64,000 bases of DNA from Polyangiaceae bacterium (GCA_015075635.1 JABTUA010000003.1:1054001-1118000); one strand, 5' to 3'; positions 1-11,127 are shown, counted from the stretch's first letter. The notes: generated from the sequence alone by a model not told the origin. Made by a program: numbers and translations.

Positions 1-1
1 A

Positions 2-790
2 CGCGCGTGCAAGGGGCCGAGCAACTTCACCTACGAGTACGGCAACGCGCACAAGCCCGAGCGCTGCGGGACCGGGAGCCCGTCGGCGATGCGCCCCACC
101 GGCTTCCTGGTCGGCTGCAAGAGTGAGTTCGGCGTGCGCGACATGCACGGCGGAGTGTGGGAGTGGACGGACAGCCCTTGGGGCCGCGGCTCGGAGCGCG
201 CGTTGATCTCGCTGCGCGGCGGCAACGCTCCGCAGGGCGAGCTGGTCGGGCGTTGCGCGAACGCCATCGGACGCTCGGCGGAGACCCGCGCGGCGAACAT
301 CGGCTTCCGCTGCTGCGCCGGCCCGAAGAACGAGTCCGAGGTGGTGCTCAACGTCGTGCGCGGTGACAAGCTCGACCCCCGAATCTCGCCCGACAAGGAG
401 CTCGCGGCAGCGGCGCTCGCGCTCTTGCCCGAGGAGGCCAAGAAGGACATCGGCGACCAGAAGGGCTTTCGCTTCGAGCGCGAGTGGATCTGGCGGCCGA
501 TCGGCAACGAGGAGCTGCGGGTGCTGAGCGGCTGCTCGGGCCTGGCGGTGAAGCCGGCGTGCGGCATCCTGCTCTTGCGTTCGACGCTGACGGCGCCGAA
601 GGTGCTCGCGTGGGTGTCGAGCGGGCACTGGGCGCCGATGCTGCACATGGACACCGATCCGCGGGACATTTGGCTGTTCGGCGGGGACGAGCTCGGGCAG
701 TTCCGCCGCCAGGTGGGCTATGTGTGGGGGCACGTGAGCGTGGGGCCGAAGGAGCGCAAAGTGCCGCGCCCCAAGAAGAAGAAGAAGTAG
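2..790 (+). CDS. Formylglycine-generating-enzyme-fold (FGE-sulfatase/SUMF1) protein, 5' end outside window
   Basis: The frame is open from the first complete codon, so the N-terminus lies upstream of the window. The first ~105 visible residues carry the end of an FGE-sulfatase domain: a GVRDMHGGVWEWTD stretch, then SLRGGN, a spaced Arg, and the closing GFRCC. In this family the fold occurs in formylglycine-generating enzymes and in many non-catalytic or kinase-linked modules; the catalytic Cys pair cannot be judged from this fragment. After the domain comes an unusual ~130-residue tail with no recognised motif that ends in PRPKKKKK. The next gene starts 87 bp downstream on the same strand. 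Myxobacteria often fuse this fold to Ser/Thr kinases, so the missing part could be a kinase. The domain call is firm; the role is unknown. Confidence 0.8.
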   Translation, partial: RACKGPSNFTYEYGNAHKPERCGTGSPSAMRPTGFLVGCKSEFGVRDMHGGVWEWTDSPWGRGSERALISLRGGNAPQGELVGRCANAIGRSAETRAANIGFRCCAGPKNESEVVLNVVRGDKLDPRISPDKELAAAALALLPEEAKKDIGDQKGFRFEREWIWRPIGNEELRVLSGCSGLAVKPACGILLLRSTLTAPKVLAWVSSGHWAPMLHMDTDPRDIWLFGGDELGQFRRQVGYVWGHVSVGPKERKVPRPKKKKK

Positions 791-877
791 GGAAACGTGC
801 GCGCCTGACGCGCCGTGCCAGCCCCCCGACCGGCTCCTGTTGAGAAGCGGCCGAGGCGAGTGCAGAATTGTCGCATC

Positions 878-2755
<1,878 letters not shown>

Positions 2756-2762
2756 GGTGGGC

Positions 2763-3188
2763 TCAGGGCTCGGCGCACAGGCCGTCGATGCGCGCGACCA
2801 GGGTCTTGTCGCGCCGAGCCAGATTACCCATCTCGCGGCGCAGACGCGACGCCGCGATGGGATCCTGCTTCTCCATGGCGTCCGCCAGCGTCCGCAGCGA
2901 GCGGGCGGTTTCGTCGAACGCGAGCGAGTATTCCTTGAGCGTCCTTCCGAGCGCGTCATCGCCCTTCGAGTGCGCTTCGACGTCCCGCGCCAGGCGCTCG
3001 TAGCGGCCGGCCAGCTCTCGGTGACTCGCCGGCGTCGCGCCTCCGGCGTCGTGGGCTGCCGCGATCTCGCCGAGCGCGCCGTTCACCCGAACCGCCAGGC
3101 GCCGGCATTCGCCCACGCGACGGAAGTAGCCACAGCCCGACAGGAGCGAGAGCGCGAGGAGCGCGGTCACGGCGAAGCGGGCGAGCAT
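2763..3188 (-). CDS. Small helical lipoprotein, function unknown
   Basis: A 141-residue protein with a clear lipoprotein signal: MLARFAVTALLALSLLSGC, with LSGC as lipobox and Cys19 as the lipidated residue. The mature part is mostly charged helix (runs such as RELAGRYERLARDVEAH and RRDKTLVARIDGL) with Cys28 and a second Cys near the C-terminus (GLCAEP) that could form a disulfide. It ends 7 bp from the stop of the converging upstream gene and is divergent from the lipoprotein gene at 3252, with which it shares a 63-bp intergenic region. I recognise no family. Confidence 0.8.
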   Translation of the reverse strand: MLARFAVTALLALSLLSGCGYFRRVGECRRLAVRVNGALGEIAAAHDAGGATPASHRELAGRYERLARDVEAHSKGDDALGRTLKEYSLAFDETARSLRTLADAMEKQDPIAASRLRREMGNLARRDKTLVARIDGLCAEP

Positions 3189-3198
3189 CTGGCCCGGA

Positions 3199-3210
3199 AG
3201 TACTCGTACT
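3199..3210. promoter_or_regulatory. AGTACTCGTACT inverted-repeat motif between divergent lipoprotein genes
   Basis: The arms AGTAC and GTACT are perfect inverted repeats around a 2-bp spacer, 10 bp before the minus-strand start at 3188 and 41 bp before the plus-strand start at 3252. The same core occurs before the gene at 31985 and, on the other strand with one mismatch, between the genes at 29775 and 30007. It could be an operator or a shared promoter element; that role is inferred from position only. Confidence 0.35.
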
Positions 3211-3251
3211 TTCCCTGGCTGTCACCTGTCTCGGGTTAAGCTTCGCGCGCG

Positions 3252-4412
3252 ATGCCGCGAATGTCTCTCGTAGCCTTCGCCACTTTGTTTGGGCTCCTGG
3301 CCTGCGAGGAGCGCCCGCCGACCCCGGGCCGACCGGACGAGCCGCCGCGTCCTCCCAAGCTCGATCTGGACGCGGCGCTCGGGGAAGTGGCCGATGCCGG
3401 CGACTTCGACGCCTCCGCCGAGGCGAAGAGGCTCGTGGCCGAGCTCCGGAGCGCCAAGCTCGACGTGGCACCGCGCCGCGTGCCGACCCAGCGCTTGGCC
3501 TTCGGCAAGGATCGCCTGGCCCAGCTCACGGACTCCGAGCTCGTGATCCGCGACACCAAGGACATGAAGGAGGTCGGCCGCTTGCCGGTGACCGGGCCGC
3601 GTCGCGTGGCCGCGCTCTCCGATGGCAGCCTGCTGGTCGCGGGGCAGAGCGACGTCTGGCACGTGCCGAAGGACCCCAAGAAGGCGCAGCGTTACTCGCG
3701 CTTGCCACTGTTCCCGGACTCGCTGCTCCTCGGCGATCGCCGGGACAAGAAGAAGCTGTGGGTCCATCACGGCATCGACCCCACGCTGTACCCGTACGAG
3801 CTCGGGGAGGCGGGGCGGCTCGAGACCCTCGACTTCATCGAGCTCGAAGCGGCCGACCAGAAAGCGTTCGCGCTGCTCAAGGACGGCTCCTACGTGTTCA
3901 CCGCCAGAGACAAGCTCGTGCGCTTCTTCCCGGGTGGGAAGCGCTGGTCCTTGGCGCTGCCGGCGGGCGCCGAGATCTGGCGCATCTCGACCACGCGGCG
4001 TCTGGACGAGCTCTGGCTCGTGCGCAGCGACGGCAAGCTCGAGCTCGCGCAGCTCGGCGAAGGCGCCTTGAGCGTGAAGAAGACGCTGGAGCTGCCAGGG
4101 ACCTTCGACGTCGCGAGCAGCGACACCGAGATCGCGCTGCTCCGGCTCGAGACCAGCACCAGCGCCGCGCCCGGTGACGCCGCGCTGCCGCCGCGTTCGT
4201 GGAAGCTCTTGGTGCTCGACGCGGACGGCAAGGAGCAGATGTCCACTGAATTGCCACTGGATCCCGCCACCGCGACCGAAGACTGGGTGCGCGAAGTGAC
4301 CAAGAACCGCGCCGTGGTCCTGTCACCTTCCGGTAGCCTGGTCGCCGTCGGCGGGCCGAGCTGGCTGGGCGTTTGGAGTTACAAGGACAAGCGGCAGGTT
4401 CTGGCTCCTTGA
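3252..4412 (+). CDS. Lipoprotein with beta-propeller-like repeats
   Basis: The signal MPRMSLVAFATLFGLLAC ends in a lipobox (LLAC, Cys18); an ATG at 3261 would also work and shortens the signal by three residues. The mature protein begins with a Pro-rich spacer (ERPPTPGRPDEPP). From ~75 onward it has repeated blade-like units of the form strand-turn-strand, for example ALSDGSLLVAGQSDVWHV, ALLKDGSYVFTARDKLVRF and SGSLVAVGGPSWLGVW, as in WD40 or quinoprotein-type propellers. No catalytic motif is visible. It probably works as an envelope-bound binding or scaffold protein. The kinase gene at 4471 follows on the same strand after 58 bp. Confidence 0.8.
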   Translation: MPRMSLVAFATLFGLLACEERPPTPGRPDEPPRPPKLDLDAALGEVADAGDFDASAEAKRLVAELRSAKLDVAPRRVPTQRLAFGKDRLAQLTDSELVIRDTKDMKEVGRLPVTGPRRVAALSDGSLLVAGQSDVWHVPKDPKKAQRYSRLPLFPDSLLLGDRRDKKKLWVHHGIDPTLYPYELGEAGRLETLDFIELEAADQKAFALLKDGSYVFTARDKLVRFFPGGKRWSLALPAGAEIWRISTTRRLDELWLVRSDGKLELAQLGEGALSVKKTLELPGTFDVASSDTEIALLRLETSTSAAPGDAALPPRSWKLLVLDADGKEQMSTELPLDPATATEDWVREVTKNRAVVLSPSGSLVAVGGPSWLGVWSYKDKRQVLAP

Positions 4413-4470
4413 GCGTCGGCTTCGCGAATCATCCGGTGTGGTCTAGGATCGGCGCTCTTCCTCCGCACAG

Positions 4471-6810
4471 ATGACGAGCCCTCCCGACGACCGGCCCACG
4501 GCCTTGGATTCGCCCCTCGGGGGCGTGCTCCCCGAGGCCGAGGGCGAGCTCTCCGACGACTTGGTCGGAGTGACGCTGCAGAATACCTACCGGCTGGAGC
4601 GCGTCATTGGCGAGGGAGGGATGGGCCGGGTGTACGAGGCGCACCACACGCGCATCGCGGGTAAGCGCTTCGCCGTGAAGGTGATCCGCGCCGAGATGGC
4701 GGGCAGCCCCGAGGTGCGCGCGCGCTTCCATCGCGAGGCCGACGCCGCGGCCAGCATCTCTCACCCGAACGTGGTGGCGGTTCAGGATTTCGGCTACGCC
4801 GAAGACGGTCGCCCCTACCTGGTCTGCGAGTACCTCGAGGGGAAGAACCTCGGGGACGTGATCAAGGAGCGGGGCATGCTGCCGCTCGAGCTCGCCGCGC
4901 ACCTGGCGCGCAAGGTGGCCCAGGGCGTCGCGGCGGCGCACGCCCAAGGCGTCATTCACCGCGATCTGAAGCCCGACAACGTCCACCTGATCGGCTCGCC
5001 CGAGCGCCCGGAGGTGAAGGTGCTCGACTTCGGGCTGTCGCGCTTCATCGAGGCCTCCGGCAACAGCGTGACTCGCACTGGAATCGCCATGGGCACGCCC
5101 TCGTTCATGGCGCCGGAGCAGGCCCGCGGGGAGCGCGTCGATCAGCGCGCGGACGTCTACGGCGTGGGCGCCATTATCTACAACTGCCTGACTGGAAGGC
5201 CGCCTTTCGCCGAGGAGTCGGTGCAACAGACGATGCTGGCCGTGATGACCGGCGAGCCGACGCGACCACGGCTCGTCAATCCGGATATACCGGAGGAGCT
5301 CGAGCTGGTGGTCCAACGCGCCATGGCCAGCGACCCGGCAGAGCGCTACCAGACCATGGAGGAGCTCGAGGTCGCGCTCTCGCACTTCGACGCGCCGCGC
5401 GGCGAGGAGCCGAACCGCCCGCCGCGTCGCCAGCTCTTGTCGCGCACCGGCTCGCTCACCGAAGACTCGGACGTGGGCTCGGCGCGCCCTCAGGTCCTGC
5501 TCCTGGCGGTGCTCGGTCTGCTCGCGGGGTTGCTCGGCCTCATAACCACCGTGCACGGCCTGCCGGAGCTGCTGGGTCGTCGCGCGCTGTCCGCGTCCGA
5601 GTTCTGGCTGGTGCTCGCAGTGGTGGTCGGGACGCTGCTCACGCCGGGAGTGCTCACCGCGCGCTGGTTTTGGCGCCGCTACTGGAACAACAGCGTCAAG
5701 ATGCTGGAGCTGCTGCCGCGGCTGCGCGGGCCCGTGGTCGGCGCGATCGCCTCTTACGGCCTCGTGGTGCTCCTGGGGCGAACCGCCGACGCCGTGGCTC
5801 AACACGCCTGGGGTAGCGGCGCGTTCAGTTACTCCGGGTGGGCAGGCTTCGGCCCGATCTTGAGCGCCATCGGCGTGGTCGCAGCGGCCAGCATCGTGCT
5901 GCGCCGCCGGCTCTTGGAGAGCGCGACCGGGAGCTTCGGCCGCGTGCTTGCCGGTCCGGTGCTCACGACCGCCGCCATCGTGGTCTCGCTGGGCCTCTTG
6001 CACCTGGGGCAGAGGGCGCGCGCGAAGCTCCCTGCCCCGGCTCCCGTCCCGAGCGCGGAGGTCGGCAAGCCGCCGGAGCCCGAGACAAAACCCGCCGAGA
6101 AAGCGCCGGCCTCGGCGGCTTCTGCGCCCGTGGAGGCGGTGCAGGGCGGCTCGATTCGGGGTCCCCGGGCGCCCGCGGAGGAGGTGCGGGCCGCGGCCGA
6201 GCGCGGCGTAGACGCCTTGCTCCCGCTCCGCGAACGCTACCCCGACGATCCCGCCGTCCTCGAGCCGCTCGTGCTCGCGTTGGGCGGCTCGACCGAGGGC
6301 CTGCCGCGCGCGATGGGCGAGCTCGATCAGCTGTTCCGCGTCGCGCCCGAGAGAGTAGCGGACAAGACGTTGGGCGCGTTGGTGGTGAAGGCAGCGCTCT
6401 CGCCAGGGGAGGCCTCGACGCGGGCGCTCGACGTGATGGGGCAGCGCATGGGCACGCTCGGCGCCGACATGCTCTTCGATCTGATGGTGACCAGCGTGCC
6501 GTTGCGCCAAGCGGCGCGCGAGCGCTTGGACGATCCGAAGGTCAAGCAGCAGTTCACTCCCGCGCTGGCCATCGCCTTCGAGCTCCGGACCGCGAAGACC
6601 TGCGAAGACCGCCTGCCGCTGCTCGAACGCGCCAAGCAACACGGCGACGCACGCTCGGTCTCCGTCCTGATTGGCCTCGGCTCCGGCGCCAAGCGCGGCT
6701 GCGGGCCGAAGAAGAACAAGCCCTGCCCGCCGGCCTGCGTCGCCGAGGCCGCGCGCTTCAAGGACGCAGCGCTCAACTTGCAGGCCAAGCTCAACGCAAA
6801 GAAGCGTTGA
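4471..6810 (+). CDS. Transmembrane Ser/Thr protein kinase with five-helix membrane region and exported C-terminal domain
   Basis: A Hanks-type kinase fills residues ~40-305: Gly loop GEGGMG (47-52), ATP-binding Lys70, catalytic loop HRDLKPDN (163-170, Asp165), DFG (186-188) and the APEQ motif (214-217), so it should be active. After a short linker come about five hydrophobic helices between 341 and 513. The C-terminal ~265 residues follow a Pro/Ala-rich spacer, are likely outside the cytoplasm, and end in a Cys-containing block with Lys-rich tail (CGPKKNKPCPPAC). This C-terminal region resembles that of the kinase at 47611 (shared AKTCEDR/AKSCADR pattern and closing Cys block). It faces the converging flippase gene. 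The substrate is unknown. Confidence 0.95.
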   Translation: MTSPPDDRPTALDSPLGGVLPEAEGELSDDLVGVTLQNTYRLERVIGEGGMGRVYEAHHTRIAGKRFAVKVIRAEMAGSPEVRARFHREADAAASISHPNVVAVQDFGYAEDGRPYLVCEYLEGKNLGDVIKERGMLPLELAAHLARKVAQGVAAAHAQGVIHRDLKPDNVHLIGSPERPEVKVLDFGLSRFIEASGNSVTRTGIAMGTPSFMAPEQARGERVDQRADVYGVGAIIYNCLTGRPPFAEESVQQTMLAVMTGEPTRPRLVNPDIPEELELVVQRAMASDPAERYQTMEELEVALSHFDAPRGEEPNRPPRRQLLSRTGSLTEDSDVGSARPQVLLLAVLGLLAGLLGLITTVHGLPELLGRRALSASEFWLVLAVVVGTLLTPGVLTARWFWRRYWNNSVKMLELLPRLRGPVVGAIASYGLVVLLGRTADAVAQHAWGSGAFSYSGWAGFGPILSAIGVVAAASIVLRRRLLESATGSFGRVLAGPVLTTAAIVVSLGLLHLGQRARAKLPAPAPVPSAEVGKPPEPETKPAEKAPASAASAPVEAVQGGSIRGPRAPAEEVRAAAERGVDALLPLRERYPDDPAVLEPLVLALGGSTEGLPRAMGELDQLFRVAPERVADKTLGALVVKAALSPGEASTRALDVMGQRMGTLGADMLFDLMVTSVPLRQAARERLDDPKVKQQFTPALAIAFELRTAKTCEDRLPLLERAKQHGDARSVSVLIGLGSGAKRGCGPKKNKPCPPACVAEAARFKDAALNLQAKLNAKKR

Positions 6811-6811
6811 G

Positions 6812-8245
6812 TCAGCTCGCCCGGAGCTCCGCGACGCGCCGGCGCAACGTCTGCCAGCTGAGGCCCGAGACCAGCCAGGCGACGGCCGAAAAGCCCACCA
6901 CCAGACCCAGGCGCAGGCCCAGACCGAGGGGGGCCGCTCGCCCCATTCCGAGCGCGAAGCTACCGAGCGCCGCGCCGGCCACGACCACCCCGAGGGCGCG
7001 CGCCACCGGCAGGCGGGCAGGGTGGACTCGTCGCGCCAGCGCCGAGGCCACCAGCGAGCCGGCGATGGCGCCCGCCAGCAGCGCCAGCGCCGCGCCGGTC
7101 GGACCCAGACGGGGCACGGCGAGCGGCATCAGGGCGAGGGAGAGTGCGGCGTTCACGGCCGCCGCTCCCAGCCAGAGGCGGGTGCGCTTGGCGAGCTCGC
7201 CGGGGATGCCGGCGACGCGTTGCACGCCCTCCGCCACGTCCACGAACAGGAGCGCGGGCACGATGATGGCCCCGCTCGCGTAGGCCGGCGCGAACCAACC
7301 GAAGAGCTCGGGCGCCAGCACCGCGATCGCGAACGTCATGACGCCGAACAGCGCGGCGTAGGCGCGTAGAAAGTCGGCGATGGCGGCCCTGGCGCCGGCG
7401 TCGCCGCTCAGGCGGTACGCCAGGGGCTCGAGGGTCAGGTTCAGCGCCACGTTGGACAGGGCGACCGGCGCGGCGAAGCGCGCGGCGACGTCGTAGCAGC
7501 CGGCGTCGAACAGGGTCGCCAGCCTCGCGATGACGACGCGATCGACGCTGCGCACGGCGATGAGCAGGTGGAAGACACCGAGCGGAAACCCGATGGCGAA
7601 GAGCGCGCGCAGCGTCTCCGCGCGCATCCGGCCGGCGAGCAGACCGCGACTCGGGTAAAAGAGCACCGAGAGCGCGACGAGCTGCGCCACGACCCGCGCC
7701 GCGAGCAGTCCGAACAGATCCAGGCGCGTGAGCAGGGCGAGCGCCAGGAACAGCGCGTTCTCGCCGACCGTGAGCAGGCCCAGGCTGCCGGCCACCAGGC
7801 GGTGGCGTTCGACCGAGCGCAGGTAGTCGGAGAGAGCGCGGGCGAGCGCACCGAGCAGCACGGACGCGCCGAGCAGCGGCGCGTAGCGGGCCGCGTCCGG
7901 CGATCCGGTCAGCAGCAGCGACAGCGGCCCTGCGAAGAGCACCAACAGCCCTGCCACCGTCAGCCCGAGCGCGATGCGCAGTCCCGCCACCGTCTTGAAC
8001 AGCGACAGCCGCTCGGCCTCGTTCCCTTCGCCGGCCAGGCGCAGCGCCGCCTCGCCCAGCCCGAAGTCCGCGAGCACGATGTACGCGATCAGGGTCGCGC
8101 TCGAGAGCGTGGCGAACATGCCGAGCTCCGCAGGGGGAACGGCGCGCGCGAGCACGGGCAAGACCGCGATGGAGCTGAGGCGCGCTACCACCAGGCCCAG
8201 GCCGTAGGCGCCGACGGTGCCGCCGATCTGCCGGGCGCGTGACAT
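6812..8245 (-). CDS. Wzx-like polysaccharide/lipid flippase (MATE/MVF-type membrane protein)
   Basis: About 12-14 hydrophobic helices cover the whole 477-residue protein, starting with GAYGLGLVVARLSSIAVLPVLARAV; a first helix of this kind followed by ELGMFATL is typical of polysaccharide-biosynthesis flippases (RfbX/Wzx family), which move undecaprenyl-linked sugar units across the inner membrane. The ATG at 8245 lies 5 bp after the stop of the radical SAM gene; a GTG at 8266 would overlap that gene by 16 bp. The two genes therefore form a transcription unit. No glycosyltransferase or polymerase is nearby, so the cargo is not known; a lipid or natural-product substrate is possible. Confidence 0.85.
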   Translation of the reverse strand: MSRARQIGGTVGAYGLGLVVARLSSIAVLPVLARAVPPAELGMFATLSSATLIAYIVLADFGLGEAALRLAGEGNEAERLSLFKTVAGLRIALGLTVAGLLVLFAGPLSLLLTGSPDAARYAPLLGASVLLGALARALSDYLRSVERHRLVAGSLGLLTVGENALFLALALLTRLDLFGLLAARVVAQLVALSVLFYPSRGLLAGRMRAETLRALFAIGFPLGVFHLLIAVRSVDRVVIARLATLFDAGCYDVAARFAAPVALSNVALNLTLEPLAYRLSGDAGARAAIADFLRAYAALFGVMTFAIAVLAPELFGWFAPAYASGAIIVPALLFVDVAEGVQRVAGIPGELAKRTRLWLGAAAVNAALSLALMPLAVPRLGPTGAALALLAGAIAGSLVASALARRVHPARLPVARALGVVVAGAALGSFALGMGRAAPLGLGLRLGLVVGFSAVAWLVSGLSWQTLRRRVAELRAS

Positions 8246-8250
8246 CTGGC

Positions 8251-9894
8251 TCACGCCGCGCCGCACGCCCGCGATGCGCTTGGTGCCGGAACGTGACGCG
8301 CCGCCGCGTGGACCGGGTCCGTCTCTCGGGTGTCGGTCGCGCCGAAGCGCGGCGTCCCGTCGGGGCGGTAGCGGAGCTCGAGCAGCCCGCGCATCAGGCT
8401 GCGGCGCGCGCGCGTGCGCAGCGGATCGAGGGCGGGGATGGCCCCGAGCGCCGCGCGCAGCACCTCGGCGGCCAGGCGCCAGCGGGGCGGCAGATCGATC
8501 TCAGGATGCTTTTCGCGCAGCCCGAGCAGCGCCCGCACGTGGTCGAGGTGCCGGTGCGCCCAGGCACGGCGCTCGGGGGGCGTCACCCGCGCGGGGTCGA
8601 AGCCCGGGTGGTCCACGTAGAGCTCCTGTTGCAGGCGCTTCACCTCGTGGTGCGTGAGCAAGTCCGTGTCCACCACGCACTTGTCGAAGAGCCGGAGGTC
8701 GTCGAAGCCGTGAGGCAGGACGCGCAGGCTCTTGTGCTCGTGGATCTTCTCCGCGAAGTAGGTCTTCGGCAGCGGTGCCAGCATGGTGATCTGGATGTGC
8801 TCGGGCGCGAGCTTCTCCAGCATCCGGCGCGTCTCGCCCACCGTGTCGCGGGTCTCGTCCAGCCCCCCGACCATGGTGTAGGCCCAGGTCTTGATGCCCG
8901 CTTGCTTGGCCCAGGCGAACGCCTGCTCGCACTCGGACACGGTGGTGCGCTTGTTCATGGTTCGATCGAGCAGGATCTGCGAGCCCGATTCCATGCCGAA
9001 GCGCAGCTGCTCGCAGCCGGCCTCGGCCATCACGGCCAAGAGCTCGGGGCTCACCGTGTCCACGCGACTGTTGCACGACCAGCCCAGGCCGAGGCGGCGG
9101 TCGCTCATCTTCCGACACAGCTCGGTCACCCAGCGCGAGTCGAAGGTGAATGTGTCGTCGCAGAACCAGATGCCGTCGATGCCGTGGCGCTGCTTCAGCC
9201 ACTCGAGCTCCGAGACGACGTTGTCCGTGGAGCGGATGCGCACCTTCTTGCCGTGGATGTGGTCGAGCACCGGCTGGCAGTAGCTGCAGTCCCAGGGGCA
9301 GCCGCGGGAGGTGATCATGGTGAGCACCCGGCGACCGAACAGGTAGGAGTGCCCCATCGCGGCGATGTAGGCGTCAACGGTGTCGTAGCGCGAGCGATCG
9401 GGGAAGGGCAGGCTGTCGAGATCTGCGACCCTGGGCACCTCGGGATCGAAGCGGAGCTCGCCGCTCAGGCGGTGAGCGACCCCGGGCAACGCGGCGCTCT
9501 GCCGGTGCTCGATCTGGTCGAGCAGGCGCGGGAAGGAGAGATCCCCGTCTCCGACCACCGCCGCGTCCACCCACTCGTCGCTCGCGACCTCCAAGGGGTA
9601 GAGCGTCGCGTGCGGTCCTCCCATCACGACCTTGGCGCCGAAGCGCCGCTTCACTTCGCGGGCCAGCCGCAGGGTCTGCGGGTAGGTGACGCTCATCACG
9701 GTGAAGCCGACGACGTCGGGGGCGAAGCGCTCCAGCGCCGGCCAGAGGTGGGCTGGCGAGCGCGTGAAGGCCGTGTCGAGCACCCGCACCCTGTGCCCCG
9801 CGCGCTCGGCCGCCTCGGCCACGTACAGGAGGCCGAGGGACATCTCCGAGTCCCGCGACAGGATCGGGTTCACCAGTGCGACGTCGAGCGCCAT
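8251..9894 (-). CDS. B12-binding-domain radical SAM protein
   Basis: The N-terminal ~150 residues form a cobalamin-binding Rossmann-like domain (ALVNPILSRDSEMSLGLLYVAE at the start, then VVMGGPHATLYP), without the classical DxHxxG motif. The radical SAM core begins around residue 190 with CPWDCSYC, the CxxxCxxC iron-sulfur motif, and continues with IDGIWFCDDTFTFD and LRFGMESGSQ, all typical of the family that includes lipid- and natural-product-modifying methylases. The C-terminal ~150 residues are family-variable. ATG 9894 is preferred over a GTG 12 bp upstream. It lies directly upstream of the flippase gene, suggesting that the modified product is an envelope or secreted lipid/saccharide. 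The reaction cannot be named. Confidence 0.9.
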   Translation of the reverse strand: MALDVALVNPILSRDSEMSLGLLYVAEAAERAGHRVRVLDTAFTRSPAHLWPALERFAPDVVGFTVMSVTYPQTLRLAREVKRRFGAKVVMGGPHATLYPLEVASDEWVDAAVVGDGDLSFPRLLDQIEHRQSAALPGVAHRLSGELRFDPEVPRVADLDSLPFPDRSRYDTVDAYIAAMGHSYLFGRRVLTMITSRGCPWDCSYCQPVLDHIHGKKVRIRSTDNVVSELEWLKQRHGIDGIWFCDDTFTFDSRWVTELCRKMSDRRLGLGWSCNSRVDTVSPELLAVMAEAGCEQLRFGMESGSQILLDRTMNKRTTVSECEQAFAWAKQAGIKTWAYTMVGGLDETRDTVGETRRMLEKLAPEHIQITMLAPLPKTYFAEKIHEHKSLRVLPHGFDDLRLFDKCVVDTDLLTHHEVKRLQQELYVDHPGFDPARVTPPERRAWAHRHLDHVRALLGLREKHPEIDLPPRWRLAAEVLRAALGAIPALDPLRTRARRSLMRGLLELRYRPDGTPRFGATDTRETDPVHAAARHVPAPSASRACGAA

Positions 9895-9945
9895 GAGCGG
9901 GCCCACCGATGGTGGCAGCGCTCGCCCTCTCGGACAAGCGCGGGT

Positions 9946-10395
9946 TCAGGGGCCGGTTGGGACTGCCAAGCGGAGCGCGAGCGCTGGACTCGTCGAGAGC
10001 ACCAAGAGCGCCTGCCGGTTCCGCCAGGACCAGGTGTCTTCTCGGGTCTCGGTCTCCTCTCCGTAGAGCTCCCGCAACGTCGCCAGTACCTTCGCGCGGG
10101 CGCGCGCGTCGTCCAGCACGCACTCGATGCTGGACACCTTGGAGGCCGCCCCGAGCTCCAGCGTACAGGTGGCAGGTTCGTCGAAGACGCGGGTGCGCGC
10201 GCGGCCGTCGGGCCCTTCCAGCCCGGGCAGCGCCGCCCGGGCCTCTTGCAGCGTGCTGCCGAGCCGGACGCCGGCGAGGCCGCCCGGCACGTAGGCGCGC
10301 TCGTCGCGGGTGAGCTTCCAGACCAGCGCCGCGAGCAGCAGCGCCACCGCGATCGCACCGACCGAGCGCGCGAGTCGCGGCTCGGTGCTCTTCAT
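9946..10395 (-). CDS. Small single-helix membrane protein, function unknown
   Basis: A 149-residue protein beginning MKSTEPRLARS, with one hydrophobic segment (SVGAIAVALLLAALVWKL, ~11-28) and an exported or periplasmic remainder containing two Cys (TCTLELG and IECVLDD) that could pair. The start ATG overlaps the stop of the preceding gene as ATGA (10392-10395), so the two are very likely translationally coupled. A frame extending upstream of this ATG exists but reads through the neighbouring gene and is not used. A short FDEPATCTLELG-like beta segment suggests a small periplasmic domain; no family is recognised. Confidence 0.8.
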   Translation of the reverse strand: MKSTEPRLARSVGAIAVALLLAALVWKLTRDERAYVPGGLAGVRLGSTLQEARAALPGLEGPDGRARTRVFDEPATCTLELGAASKVSSIECVLDDARARAKVLATLRELYGEETETREDTWSWRNRQALLVLSTSPALALRLAVPTGP

Positions 10396-10937
10396 CGCGC
10401 GAAGATCGCTTTCACCGAGGGTCGCGTCATCACGTACAGCTCGACGACCGGCAGGACCAGCGCGACCAAGCTGCCGAACAAGCCCCCGACCACGCCGCCG
10501 ATGGCCCCGCCCCGCTCGACCGCGCTGCCGCTCGAGCCGAGCTCCCAGAGCGCCGGGTAGAGGAGCGCGACCGCCACGATCTGCCCGACGACCGCGTGAC
10601 TGATGGCGCCAACGGCGTGCGCCAGCGTCAGCGTCCGACCCCAGGGGACGGCGCGCACCACGCCGACGCCGGCCACGATCAGACCCGCCGCGAGCAACGT
10701 CCCGAGCGCCAGCGAGAGGTAGGTCCAGGCGCCCAGCCAACCATCCCACAAGAGCTCCTGCACCCGGCGCGAGGCCGGGTCGCTCGCGATGAAGCGCGTG
10801 ATCAAGGTCAGCGGTGCGGCGCCGAGCCCGAACACTCCGAGCGCGCACTGCGCGATGCCGAGCAGCCTGAGCCCCGAGCTCGGCGGCGGCGGCGGCGGCG
10901 GCGGCGCGGGAGGGGGCTGGAAGCCTGCGGGGTCCAC
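10392..10937 (-). CDS. Multi-helix membrane protein with Pro-rich N-terminus
   Basis: A 181-residue protein from a GTG at 10937. The N-terminus is cytoplasmic-looking and Pro-rich (FQPPPAPPPPPPPP), followed by four hydrophobic helices (LGIAQCALGVFGLGAAPLTL, the YLSLALGTLLAAGLIVAGVG region, the HAVGAISHAVVGQIVAVALL region, and GGVVGGLFGSLVALVLPVVE). Proteins of this layout are common in myxobacteria and have no assigned role. It is the first gene of a two-gene unit with the 149-residue protein, coupled by a 4-bp overlap. The 190 bp upstream to the next gene end holds no further gene. Confidence 0.8.
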   Translation of the reverse strand: MDPAGFQPPPAPPPPPPPPSSGLRLLGIAQCALGVFGLGAAPLTLITRFIASDPASRRVQELLWDGWLGAWTYLSLALGTLLAAGLIVAGVGVVRAVPWGRTLTLAHAVGAISHAVVGQIVAVALLYPALWELGSSGSAVERGGAIGGVVGGLFGSLVALVLPVVELYVMTRPSVKAIFAR

Positions 10938-11127
10938 GCGCGGAGCATAGCCGAGCGCGGCCTCGGCGGTGAGCCGAGCCCTGGAATCACCAGTGCTGTC
11001 TGGTCATGATCAGATCTCGATCCGCCACTGATGCGTGAGTGCGCACGCGGCGGTCAAAGCCGTTTCGACCGAACGGAAGGTCGCGAGGCGTCTGCTGCCG
11101 CCAGCGGAGCGCGAACTAGGGACACCC

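Noticed and set aside
4429..6642. Long minus-strand open frame opposite the first kinase
   Set aside because: It is the antisense of a clear kinase gene; the product is rich in His, Arg, Gln and Ala with no motif, as expected of a GC-rich shadow frame.
8239..10560. Plus-strand open frame opposite the radical SAM gene
   Set aside because: Antisense of a gene with CxxxCxxC and B12 domain; composition of a shadow frame.
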